Origin: Pseudomonadota bacterium
GTDB lineage: Bacteria; Desulfobacterota; Syntrophobacteria; Syntrophobacterales; Syntrophobacteraceae
Length of the DNA stretch: 13,540 bases
NCBI GenBank assembly: GCA_023416335.1
Contig: JAEZHY010000082.1
Location: 1 to 13,540, forward strand
Reading direction: 5' to 3'
The translations under genes were made by a program, and so were the position numbers. The notes below the pieces were generated by a model. It had not been told where the DNA came from and ran no database searches. It was given only the letters and a program-made list of their open reading frames with translations. Shown here in pieces: positions 1 to 6,610 of this stretch (within the stretch, counting starts at the first letter, position 1; every line of letters starts with the position of its first letter).

Positions 1-2
1 AG

Positions 3-410
3 CCAAGGATCAGCCGGATAGTCGTACTGGATCTCACCGAAGCATCTCATGGAAATGCCACCGGGATAGGCCTCGCCGATTTTACGACACGGCGCCTGGT
101 GGACAAGATCAACCTTCGAGCGACGGCCATCAACACGATGACCGGGAACAGCCCGGAAAAGGCGCGGATACCGATCTATTTCGGTACGGACAGCGAAGCG
201 CTTGAGGCGGCTCTGGCAACCATTGGCATCATCCCGCCGGGCGATGCCCGGATCGTGCGCATAAAGAACACGCTTGAACTTGCAGAAATGGAAATATCCG
301 AGTCGATGCTGCCGGAAGTCGGCCGGAATGGTTCCATTGATATTCTGGGGGCGGTCGGCCCAATCCAGTTCGGAGTGGATGGAACCATTCGGCCTTTTGC
401 CAATACGTAA
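3..410 (+). CDS. LarA-like / DUF2088 family protein, C-terminal fragment (5' end outside window)
   Basis: An open frame enters from the left edge with no in-window start and ends at TAA 408-410, giving 135 codons of the C-terminal part. It reads like the C-terminal domain of lactate-racemase (LarA, DUF2088) family proteins: a segment with LTEASHGNATGIGLADF (residues 11-27 of the fragment), then TTRRLVDKINL, a stretch with RIPIYFGTD, and a tail with ARIVRIKNTLELAEMEISE. The first of these is the family's conserved H-G-N-A-x-G-I-G-x-A-D-x-T block. Characterised LarA is a racemase with a covalently bound nickel-pincer nucleotide; relatives act on various 2-hydroxy acids, so the substrate here is unknown. 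The nickel-binding histidines and the lysine that holds the cofactor lie upstream and cannot be checked. A GTG at 99 is the first start-like codon in view, but the reading frame and the homology-like sequence begin before it. It lies just upstream of the regulator and could share a transcript with it. Confidence 0.72.
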   Translation, partial: PRISRIVVLDLTEASHGNATGIGLADFTTRRLVDKINLRATAINTMTGNSPEKARIPIYFGTDSEALEAALATIGIIPPGDARIVRIKNTLELAEMEISESMLPEVGRNGSIDILGAVGPIQFGVDGTIRPFANT

Positions 411-455
411 TCCTCGGGTTTTCCCCGTTTACTCCCACCCGCTCCAGAGTTCGAG

Positions 456-581
456 ATGCTTGAAGAAAAATCTTCGAGCGACTATTCTATTTCGATGCCG
501 GCAAAAATCGAGGTATCCGGAAGCAGCTTCTATGAGCACTTCCCGGGAAACAGTGGTGGAATGGGAAATGGCGGTGAGTGA
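456..581 (+). CDS. possible 41-aa small protein translationally coupled to the response regulator
   Basis: ATG 456 opens a 41-codon frame whose TGA (579-581) shares its A with the ATG at 581 of the response regulator gene (TGATG), a typical coupling junction. The peptide starts MLEEKSSSDYSISMPAKIEV and ends in a glycine/asparagine-rich tail. It has no membrane segment, no cysteines and no family I recognise. The ribosome-binding site before ATG 456 is poor (GAG-rich only), and a 9-bp hairpin (458-479) covers the start of the frame. The ORF lies in the same frame as the LarA-like gene, 45 bases after its stop codon. It might be a real leader or small partner protein, or a chance frame in the 167-base gap. 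The coupling geometry is the main support, together with the lack of a clear Shine-Dalgarno sequence for the regulator itself. Confidence 0.3.
   Translation: MLEEKSSSDYSISMPAKIEVSGSSFYEHFPGNSGGMGNGGE
458..479 (+). other. 9-bp hairpin in the gap before the response regulator
   Basis: GCTTGAAGA (458-466) and TCTTCGAGC (471-479) pair over nine positions, one of them a G-U wobble, around an AAAA loop. No uridine run follows, so this is not a standard intrinsic terminator. It sits 48 bases after the LarA-like stop and over the first codons of the possible 41-aa ORF, so it could affect translation there or mark the end of the upstream message. Confidence 0.4.
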
Positions 582-1957
582 TGGCAAGAACCTATAGAGT
601 TCTCATTGTTGATGACGAGTTGTTTATCAGGAGTTCTTTATCACGCATAGTCGAACGGCAGGGTTTTGAGGCATTGCAGGCCGAAACCGGACAGGAGGGG
701 CTGGAAAAAGCCATATCGGAAAGGCCCGAAATCATTTTCCTGGATTATCGATTGCCGGATACTGACGGGCTGGAGATTTTAAAAAAGATCAAGCAGGAAA
801 ACAAAGATGCACTGGTAATTTTTTTCAGCGCACATGGAACATATAAGACTGTGGTTGAAGCCATTAAGGAAGGTGCTTTCGATTATTTGAACAAGCCTTA
901 CCAAAACGAGGAGATCTCCCTCATTTTGATGAAGGCGAAAGAGATATTCAAACTCAAGAAAGAAGTCCAGCGTCTGCGTTCCCGAAGTGAAAAGCTGTAT
1001 AACGTGGATGAAGTGATCGTGAAGAGTCCGCAAATGCGGCAAGCGGTCGAACTGGCTGTATCCATGGGAAGGCAGGGGGACAGCACTGTCTTGATCGAAG
1101 GCGACACAGGGGTCGGCAAGGAAGTAATGGCCGTTCTCATTCACTCCAATAGCCCCAGGATAGACGGCCAGTTCATAAGCGTGAATTGCGGCGCCATATC
1201 CAAGGGGCTCATAGAATCCGAGTTGTTCGGTTACGAGCGGGGCGCATTTACGGGAGCGCTGTCCAGCGGAAAGCCCGGGATGATTGAGTTGGCTGAAGGC
1301 GGCACACTCTTCCTGGATGAAATCGGCGAGTTGAGTCTCAATGAACAGATTAAGCTTCTAAGGGTCCTGGAAACCAGGAAATATTTCAGGGTTGGTGGGG
1401 TTAAGGAGCGGACGGCCGACATCAGGATCATTTCTGCAACGAACCGATCACTCGAAAAGGAGGTACAGGAAGGTCGCTTCCGGATGGATTTATATTACCG
1501 GATTAATGTGGTTAAAATAAGGGTGCCTTCATTAGGTGAGAGAAAGGAGGACATCGTCCCACTGGCTCTTCATTTCATGGAGAAGTTTAGCGCCAAATTC
1601 AACAAGAAGGTAAAGTCCATTTCCACCGAGGCCAGGAAGGCCCTGCTCTCACATAAATGGCAGGGAAACGTACGCGAATTGAAGAACATAATCGAACGTG
1701 CCGTATTGCTTAGTTCCGGTGATGAACTGGATTCGCAATCCCTTGGGCTGGACCTGAGCAATCAGGTGGACAAAAAGACGCTGGTAATAGACCTTTCGGC
1801 AGGGGAAACGGACCTGGAGGAAATAAATAGAACAATTATTCAAAAGGCACTTCATCTCTGTGACAACAACGTCTCCAAAACAGCCGGTCTGTTGGGATTG
1901 AAAAGAGGAGCATTGAGGTACCGTCTGCAAAGATACGGGATTTGCTTCAGCGAATAA
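578..1957 (+). CDS. sigma-54-dependent response regulator (NtrC/AtoC family)
   Basis: A complete 459-residue NtrC-family activator with the usual three parts. Residues 6-120 are a receiver domain with acidic D12/D13, phospho-acceptor D56 in FLDYRLP, the switch serine at 84 and K106 in NKPY. Residues about 145-380 are the AAA+ sigma-54 activation domain: Walker A GDTGVGKE (175-182), the sigma-54-contacting GAFTGA loop (222-227), Walker [10 protein letters not shown] (242-250) and WQGNVREL (361-368). Residues 415-455 are a Fis-type helix-turn-helix ([20 protein letters not shown]). All key residues are present, so it should be able to remodel sigma-54 RNA polymerase once phosphorylated. GTG 578 and ATG 581 are both possible starts; ATG 581, which overlaps the TGA of the small upstream ORF, looks better. 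Its probable partner is the NtrB-like kinase at 4576-6540, which lies on the opposite strand, past the convergent Cache, FAD and PAS genes. No hybrid or membrane segment is present. Family call very sure; target promoters unknown. Confidence 0.96.
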   Translation: MMARTYRVLIVDDELFIRSSLSRIVERQGFEALQAETGQEGLEKAISERPEIIFLDYRLPDTDGLEILKKIKQENKDALVIFFSAHGTYKTVVEAIKEGAFDYLNKPYQNEEISLILMKAKEIFKLKKEVQRLRSRSEKLYNVDEVIVKSPQMRQAVELAVSMGRQGDSTVLIEGDTGVGKEVMAVLIHSNSPRIDGQFISVNCGAISKGLIESELFGYERGAFTGALSSGKPGMIELAEGGTLFLDEIGELSLNEQIKLLRVLETRKYFRVGGVKERTADIRIISATNRSLEKEVQEGRFRMDLYYRINVVKIRVPSLGERKEDIVPLALHFMEKFSAKFNKKVKSISTEARKALLSHKWQGNVRELKNIIERAVLLSSGDELDSQSLGLDLSNQVDKKTLVIDLSAGETDLEEINRTIIQKALHLCDNNVSKTAGLLGLKRGALRYRLQRYGICFSE

Positions 1958-1975
1958 GACGCCACGGGGGAGGAA

Positions 1976-2419
1976 TCAACAAGGTCCGTAAGGCCTGAAG
2001 CACTTGTACAAAGCCTCGAGCGGACTGTCTTCAGCACCGTAAAACCCGCTACAAAAAACTATGTCCCCTACTCGCTCGAAAAAGACTGTTTTATGACGCT
2101 CTTCTTTTAAAGTCGGTACTCGCCATTTGTATTCTGAAAAACCATGGCCCCTTGATTTTGCTTTGGAAACCAGATCGTTTATAAATTTCCTGCCCGTCGA
2201 ATCCCTTAGATGGATCAGGTTCCGTCCCTCAAGTTCCTTGAGGTAAGGGTGCGCAAGAAGGTTTCCATTAACGTCCAGAACAAAAACATAGTGCTCTTCC
2301 TGGCTGAATGCTCCGTCAGGATCGGAGATCCGAACCAAGGCCTCTTCTTCGCCCAGTTCCCTGTGTAAAAGAACCGCTTCCCGGACTAAATGCATTATTT
2401 TCAGCCGCTCATTATCCAT
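1976..2419 (-). CDS. stand-alone soluble Cache-domain protein
   Basis: A 147-residue protein starting MDNERLKIMHLVREAVLL. Helix-rich residues 5-30 lead into a small-molecule-binding Cache fold: HYVFVLDVNGNLLAHPYLKE (43-62), EGRNLIHLRDSTGRKFI (64-80), KSRGHGFSEYKWRVP (88-102) and the closing strands KTVFFERVGDIVFCSGFY (110-127). Cache domains are normally the extracytoplasmic sensor of chemoreceptors and kinases. This one has no signal peptide, membrane helix or output domain, so it should be a cytoplasmic single-domain sensor or binding protein. The ATG at 2419 is preceded by CGAGGA (2427-2432) at good spacing and leaves a 40-base gap after the FAD gene. The in-frame ATG at 2533 would add 38 residues, overlap the FAD gene by 74 bases and has no useful ribosome-binding site. 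It is the last gene of the minus-strand array and faces the regulator gene across 18 bases. Cache family assignment is from pattern only. Confidence 0.8.
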   Translation of the reverse strand: MDNERLKIMHLVREAVLLHRELGEEEALVRISDPDGAFSQEEHYVFVLDVNGNLLAHPYLKELEGRNLIHLRDSTGRKFINDLVSKAKSRGHGFSEYKWRVPTLKEERHKTVFFERVGDIVFCSGFYGAEDSPLEALYKCFRPYGPC

Positions 2420-2459
2420 TTGTTTTTCCTCGGGTTCGAGAAGATTATCCAGACTCGAA

Positions 2460-4040
2460 TCATGAAAGGCCCCAGAGATCTCCTCCGTCACTCGATTGTT
2501 GAACCTCGAGGTGACCGCGCCAGTTTTCGTCATCCTGGCCGGGAAAGTCCTCCCGATAGTGGGCCCCTCGACTTTCCTTCCTTCTGAGCGCCGCCTCGAG
2601 GATCAGGCCCGCCGTCCTTGTCATAGAACAGAGTTCCACAATTTCCGGGAGATTCCCCCCTTCTCGGGCCGGAGATGGACTGAAAATATCCTGCTGAATC
2701 CTATCAAGCTTCTGCTGGGCTCTGGCGAGCCCATCTCCATTTCTGATGATACCCCCTTCCTCCCACATCAATGTCTGAAGCTCTTCGCGAAGCTCCTTTG
2801 CCGGGCAGTTCAGCGTCTTCCATTTGCGCAAACGTTCGGTCAGCAAAGTCGACAGGGAGGTCTCCGCGCCCGAAACATTCCGGCACCTGGAAGCAAAATC
2901 GGCGGCTGCCCATCCCGCTCTCGCACCAAAAACAAGTGCTTCAGTCAAGGCGTTTCCGCCCATTCGGTTCGCGCCATGGAGCCCGCCCGTAATTTCTCCG
3001 GCCGCAAACAATCCTGGAATGGAGGTTTCACCGGATCCGTTGATTTTAACTCCGCCCATGAAGTGGTGAGCGGCGGGGCAGATACGCACCGGGCGGTTCA
3101 AAGCTCCGAATCGCTCTCCAATTATGCCACGCATGGATGCAGAAAAAGGATCGCTATGCCAGATGCTGTCCGGCACCCCGCGAATATCCAAGAAAACGGC
3201 TTCCCCGTCGCGGTTTATTTCCTTGAATAGAGCCCGGGAAAGAGTGTCCCGTGCACGCTCCCCCGCGGGCCTCTCGTGGATTCCGTACTTTTCGAGGATT
3301 TCTTCTCCGTGAGTATTTACGAGCAGACCGCAATCGGCGATCCTCGGTGGAATCACGACTGGAGGGAGTCCCGGCTCTCCCAGGCAAAGGGGAAAAAATT
3401 GCACGAACTCCAAATCCTGAAGTATCACGCCGGCCTCGATTGCAAGCCGATAGCCATCACCTGCTATGCTCTTTGGATTGTTATGCCTGGCGTAGAGTGC
3501 AGCTGCCCCACCGGTTGCGAGAATAATCGATTTTGCCCTTATTCCCACCCATTCGTTCGAATGCCGTGAAAGGGCGTTCACCCCCGCGCCGCTATCCTCA
3601 ATAACCAGGTCGGTAACAGTGTAGCCGCTGATGAACCTGGCCCCCAACTCCAGGCTCTTCCTTAACAGGCAGCGCACAATTTCTCCGCCCAATGGCGGGC
3701 TGCCTTTCGCGAACAGGTACCCGTACCGCCTTTCAGCCTGAAGATCCCATTCCAAGAGTTCATCAAGACGCGTTGGTGCTTCATGGACAAGTATTTTCAC
3801 CAGATCGGCCCGGTTAATGCCACGACCCGTAGAGACTGTGCGTTCAAGATGTGCTCCCGATGAAGATGGATCTTCGGAACCGGCCATCTGGCCGCCGCTT
3901 AGCCCAGTGCAGGTGGATTTTCCAGGTTTTGCTTTCGAGAGGACTATTACATCGAGGCCGGCCTCACACACGGAAATCGATGCTCTAAGCCCGGCAGCGC
4001 CGCTTCCGATTATAAGGACATCACACTGTATGCTTTCCAC
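2460..4040 (-). CDS. FAD-dependent oxidoreductase, fumarate reductase / L-aspartate oxidase-like flavoprotein
   Basis: A 526-residue soluble flavoprotein of the SdhA/FrdA/NadB superfamily. Residues 6-35 form the FAD-binding Rossmann fold (DVLIIGSGAAGLRA, GxGxxG at 12-17). ATGGAA near 175, the capping domain, CPAAHHFMGG (321-330) and a C-terminal FAD block with GLFAAGEITGGLHGANRMGG (344-363) follow. Residues matching three catalytic positions of fumarate reductase are present: H325, R359 and an arginine at 264 in ARDTLSR. The usual EFVQFHPT motif reads EFVQFFPL, so that substrate-binding histidine is Phe216. The N-terminal STCTGLSGGQ segment lacks the histidine that carries covalent FAD in SdhA/FrdA, so FAD is probably non-covalent. 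GTG 4040 was chosen because AGGAG lies at 4047-4051 and the family usually starts just before the Rossmann strand. A TTG at 4088 would overlap the PAS gene. No iron-sulfur or membrane subunit is adjacent. Class sure, substrate unknown. Confidence 0.88.
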   Translation of the reverse strand: MESIQCDVLIIGSGAAGLRASISVCEAGLDVIVLSKAKPGKSTCTGLSGGQMAGSEDPSSSGAHLERTVSTGRGINRADLVKILVHEAPTRLDELLEWDLQAERRYGYLFAKGSPPLGGEIVRCLLRKSLELGARFISGYTVTDLVIEDSGAGVNALSRHSNEWVGIRAKSIILATGGAAALYARHNNPKSIAGDGYRLAIEAGVILQDLEFVQFFPLCLGEPGLPPVVIPPRIADCGLLVNTHGEEILEKYGIHERPAGERARDTLSRALFKEINRDGEAVFLDIRGVPDSIWHSDPFSASMRGIIGERFGALNRPVRICPAAHHFMGGVKINGSGETSIPGLFAAGEITGGLHGANRMGGNALTEALVFGARAGWAAADFASRCRNVSGAETSLSTLLTERLRKWKTLNCPAKELREELQTLMWEEGGIIRNGDGLARAQQKLDRIQQDIFSPSPAREGGNLPEIVELCSMTRTAGLILEAALRRKESRGAHYREDFPGQDDENWRGHLEVQQSSDGGDLWGLS

Positions 4041-4046
4041 CGCGTT

Positions 4047-4051
4047 CTCCT
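4047..4051 (-). promoter_or_regulatory. Shine-Dalgarno AGGAG that fixes the GTG start of the FAD gene
   Basis: On the minus strand AGGAG is followed by AACGCG and then GTG (4040-4038), a spacing of six bases. It favours the 526-residue form, which begins 19 bases after the PAS gene stop, over a TTG-initiated form that overlaps that gene. Confidence 0.7.
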
Positions 4052-4059
4052 GGACAGCT

Positions 4060-4449
4060 TTATATTTGGGATGAATCAAGATCTTCAATTACAGGTCTGC
4101 AGTCAGTTCGCACCCCGGTTTTTGCTTCTCCATATGCATCGCTTAGCTCTTCAAAAATTCCCAGTCCTCCGATCACTTCCCCGGACGAGGTTTTTATCCT
4201 GGCGTAGCAGGCCTTTACGGTCAAAGAGCTGTCCCCGCTTCCGAATTTGAAATTCCCGATGTAGTAACCTGGTTTTCCTGAAAGCGCGGAAAGAACGACC
4301 CACCACATCTCTTCATTATCAGACGACAGAAGATTGAACCCGATGATTCTATCCCTTTCAGACCCCATGAGCTGGACGAAATTCTCATTGCAGTCAATGA
4401 CTGTTCCGTTCATATCAAATTGAATGATCCCGATATCGTTGGATGTCAT
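4060..4449 (-). CDS. stand-alone PAS-domain protein
   Basis: A 129-residue protein that is essentially one PAS domain. IGIIQFDMNGTVIDCNENF (6-24) is the first strand pair plus helix, with the usual G-x-I-x-x-x-N. FVQLMGSERDRIIGFNLL (24-41) is the entry-helix segment. YIGNFKFGSGDSSLTVKACYARI (63-85) and GEVIGGLGIFEEL (90-102) are the closing strands. A hydrophilic tail of about 25 residues follows. There is no kinase, GGDEF, helix-turn-helix or membrane segment, so it must signal by binding another protein or simply bind a ligand. No strictly diagnostic haem or flavin residue is visible. ATG 4449 is preceded by a strong GGAGG (4455-4459). The in-frame ATG at 4494 would add 15 residues without a comparable site. 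It lies between the kinase gene (126-base gap) and the FAD gene (19-base gap); this position suggests a sensory subunit for the kinase or a redox sensor for the flavoprotein step. Confidence 0.85.
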   Translation of the reverse strand: MTSNDIGIIQFDMNGTVIDCNENFVQLMGSERDRIIGFNLLSSDNEEMWWVVLSALSGKPGYYIGNFKFGSGDSSLTVKACYARIKTSSGEVIGGLGIFEELSDAYGEAKTGVRTDCRPVIEDLDSSQI

Positions 4450-4575
4450 TTTTTCCTCCAAAGCAGTGGCCAGTCTTCCAATGGGGGACCGCATTTTCGG
4501 AATGCAATAGCGTTACTGCTTCCGATTGAGAATCCGTCGGGTTGCGTTGTGGATTGATATTCCGACTCATACACG

Positions 4576-6540
4576 TTAAAGATTATTACAAAGCGGGAAA
4601 TCGACGGTCACCTCAGTGCCTTTTCCCGTTTCGCTGAACAGGCGTATTTCGGCATTATGTTTTTTCAAAATGTTGAATGACGTATATAGACCCAGGCCAA
4701 TGCCGGAATGCTTGGTCGTATAAAAGGGGTCGAAAATTCTATCGGTATCTCTCGGATTAATCCCTGTTCCGGAATCTGAAATACTTGAGACCACGACCAA
4801 GCGCTGAGACGTTTCAGAGTCTGCCTCTTCCGCTCTCAAAAAAGTTTTGATCGCCAGTTTTCCACCATCCGTCATGGCCTCCAGTGCGTTCATGATTAAG
4901 TTTACGTACACCTGCCGCACTTGTTCCGGATCGACGTAAATCTTTGGCAGATCTTCCCCGAGCTTGAATTCCATCGTGATATTTTGAGACGCTATTTTGG
5001 TTCGAAGACTCTTGCAGACCTGCTCAAGCAACATATTGAGGCAGCATTTTTCCAGGCGAGGATCAGGTGGCTTGGCCAGGTTCAGATATTTCTTGACCGT
5101 TTCTTCGAGTATTTTGCTTCCGAGCAGAATTTCTTCGATTACCGCCTTATGCTCCTCCGCAATATCTGCAGTCTCGTAGAGGAACTGAGCATTGGAACTA
5201 ATACCTGTGATCGGGTTGCGGATCTCGTGGGCGAATTCCGTAGCGTACTCGCCCAACCAGGCCAGCTGCGCCAGGTGGCTGGACTTATTCTCCAGATAGA
5301 AGTCCTTCACAGTTTTACCTTCACTGCCCCCCCCAAACTTATCACGATCCAGCCCGCAGTCTTTTTTGGTTTTCGCACCATTTCCGATGTTTCCGGTATG
5401 GTTCTCAAAGAGATTCTGATGTTTTTCCCCAAGTCTATTCACATAGTATGTGTTGCCTTCCCAACCCTGCGTGCCGAAGTAGTCGCCGACTCTCGAGAGT
5501 TCGTTATACTGCCGGCCCGATAACTCATCCCTGTTCCCGCCCGGGGACGCCTCGAGAGCCGGATCGATTTCCCTGGATTCATCGACAATCATCACCCCAT
5601 CGATTTCAGGCTCCATGAGCGACAGGTTCAAATTAAGCCTCTCCAACTTCTCCTGCGTGGAGATAATATTGTCGATGAACAAGCCTATCTGCTCATTGAA
5701 TACTTTCACGAGAGCCTTGACGCATGCAGTTATCGGGTCCTCTGCGTTAATTTTGAAGTATCCGCGCGCATTAGACGTTTCGAATGATGCACAAATATCG
5801 GCAACTGCCGGACTCTCCTCTCGGATCTGAGCCTCTGAACCGGCTGACTCAGGCATGTCTTTGGCAAAGCCCGTCCGACATACGGGCGAACCCAGCCGAG
5901 TTGACTGAGTAACATCAGGAAGAGCTTTACCGTATTTCTTGCGAAAGATTGTCCTGTTACCCTTTTTTTCCTCAAGAACCAGAGTGCCTCCTCTTGCGCG
6001 CAAGACTCTCTGCAGCTTCTGAAAACGAGAGTCCAGAAAATTACCGAGGAAGAGGTAGTTGGGAACTTTGGGAACAAAGCTTTTCACAATGTTGAGAGTC
6101 TGGATTTTGGAAATCACTTTCTGGAGGAAACGGCTTTTGTTCTTTTTGATATGACAGCCCTCGTAAACGCCGGAAGAAATGACCTGATAGGGCTGTAAAT
6201 AGCTGCATGCATCAGGATTTTGGCTCGCTGGATATTGAATGAGATCGAAGGCAATCCCGTCTATGCCGTCACATACCAAAAAAGTCAGATTGAGGTTCTG
6301 GAAGCAATCCAGGGCTGGGAATGCCTGGACCACTTCATCCGTAAAGTAATAATTGATTAGAATCAGATCGGTGTCTGTGATTTTCTTGTGCACACCTGCG
6401 AGGTAAAATTCAAAATCGAAATGAATGTCCACGCAAAGCTCAGGGTGAGTGGATCTGATTCTCGAGGCACAAAGCTCTGCAAAAGCCCTTTCACTCGTGA
6501 AGAAAACCTTATGAATGCAACTGCTCGAGTTGTCGTTCAT
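4576..6540 (-). CDS. cytoplasmic sensor histidine kinase (NtrB/AtoS-like) with an unrecognised N-terminal half
   Basis: A 654-residue kinase with no membrane segment. The C-terminal third is canonical: HisKA with the phospho-acceptor H438 in EFAHEIRNPI, N-box NLIMNALEA, G1 box SDSGTGI, F-box FDPFYTTKHSG, G2 GIGLGL and a final GKGTEVTVDFP. It most resembles NtrB/AtoS-type partners of sigma-54 activators. Residues about 10-155 alternate hydrophobic strands and helices like a receiver fold (TDLILINYYF, LNLTFLVCD), but I see no phospho-acceptor aspartate in place, so a pseudo-receiver is possible. Residues 160-270 match nothing I know. Residues 270-310 look helical or coiled-coil, and 330-420 form a polar, glycine/asparagine-rich linker. 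That linker contains a G8 run (5327-5334) just before HisKA. ATG 6540 has a modest GGGA upstream; GTG 6573 would add 11 residues without one. The gene lies between the OYE and PAS genes and probably signals to the regulator at 578-1957. Confidence 0.93.
   Translation of the reverse strand: MNDNSSSCIHKVFFTSERAFAELCASRIRSTHPELCVDIHFDFEFYLAGVHKKITDTDLILINYYFTDEVVQAFPALDCFQNLNLTFLVCDGIDGIAFDLIQYPASQNPDACSYLQPYQVISSGVYEGCHIKKNKSRFLQKVISKIQTLNIVKSFVPKVPNYLFLGNFLDSRFQKLQRVLRARGGTLVLEEKKGNRTIFRKKYGKALPDVTQSTRLGSPVCRTGFAKDMPESAGSEAQIREESPAVADICASFETSNARGYFKINAEDPITACVKALVKVFNEQIGLFIDNIISTQEKLERLNLNLSLMEPEIDGVMIVDESREIDPALEASPGGNRDELSGRQYNELSRVGDYFGTQGWEGNTYYVNRLGEKHQNLFENHTGNIGNGAKTKKDCGLDRDKFGGGSEGKTVKDFYLENKSSHLAQLAWLGEYATEFAHEIRNPITGISSNAQFLYETADIAEEHKAVIEEILLGSKILEETVKKYLNLAKPPDPRLEKCCLNMLLEQVCKSLRTKIASQNITMEFKLGEDLPKIYVDPEQVRQVYVNLIMNALEAMTDGGKLAIKTFLRAEEADSETSQRLVVVSSISDSGTGINPRDTDRIFDPFYTTKHSGIGLGLYTSFNILKKHNAEIRLFSETGKGTEVTVDFPLCNNL
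5327..5334 (-). repeat. G8 homopolymer inside the kinase gene
   Basis: Eight consecutive C on the plus strand (G8 in the mRNA) encode Gly-Gly-Gly in the linker about 23 residues before the HisKA domain. A one-base slip here would remove the whole catalytic part of the kinase. Whether the length varies cannot be seen from one sequence. Confidence 0.9.
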
Positions 6541-6610
6541 ATTATGTTCCCATATCAAACGGACGTCATACACTTAATCGTATAGTTCATAGTTTCTTCT
6601 CTTATCATTC

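Noticed and set aside
2420..2533. 38-residue extension of the Cache protein inside the FAD gene
   Set aside because: It needs a 74-base overlap and has no usable ribosome-binding site. The internal ATG at 2419 has CGAGGA at the right distance.
2496..3230. 244-codon plus-strand open frame opposite the FAD gene
   Set aside because: The minus strand there encodes a clear flavoprotein. The plus-strand product has no recognisable motif and is a shadow of high-GC coding sequence.
4450..4575. sigma-54-like GG-N10-GC element before the PAS gene
   Set aside because: Only the GG and GC dinucleotides fit; the flanking consensus bases do not. A 5-bp stem in the same gap is also too weak to call.
6541..6610. 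11-codon leader peptide before the kinase gene
   Set aside because: A short frame with a purine-rich stretch in front exists, but there is no attenuator hairpin or codon bias to suggest a leader, and such frames occur by chance in a 70-base gap.
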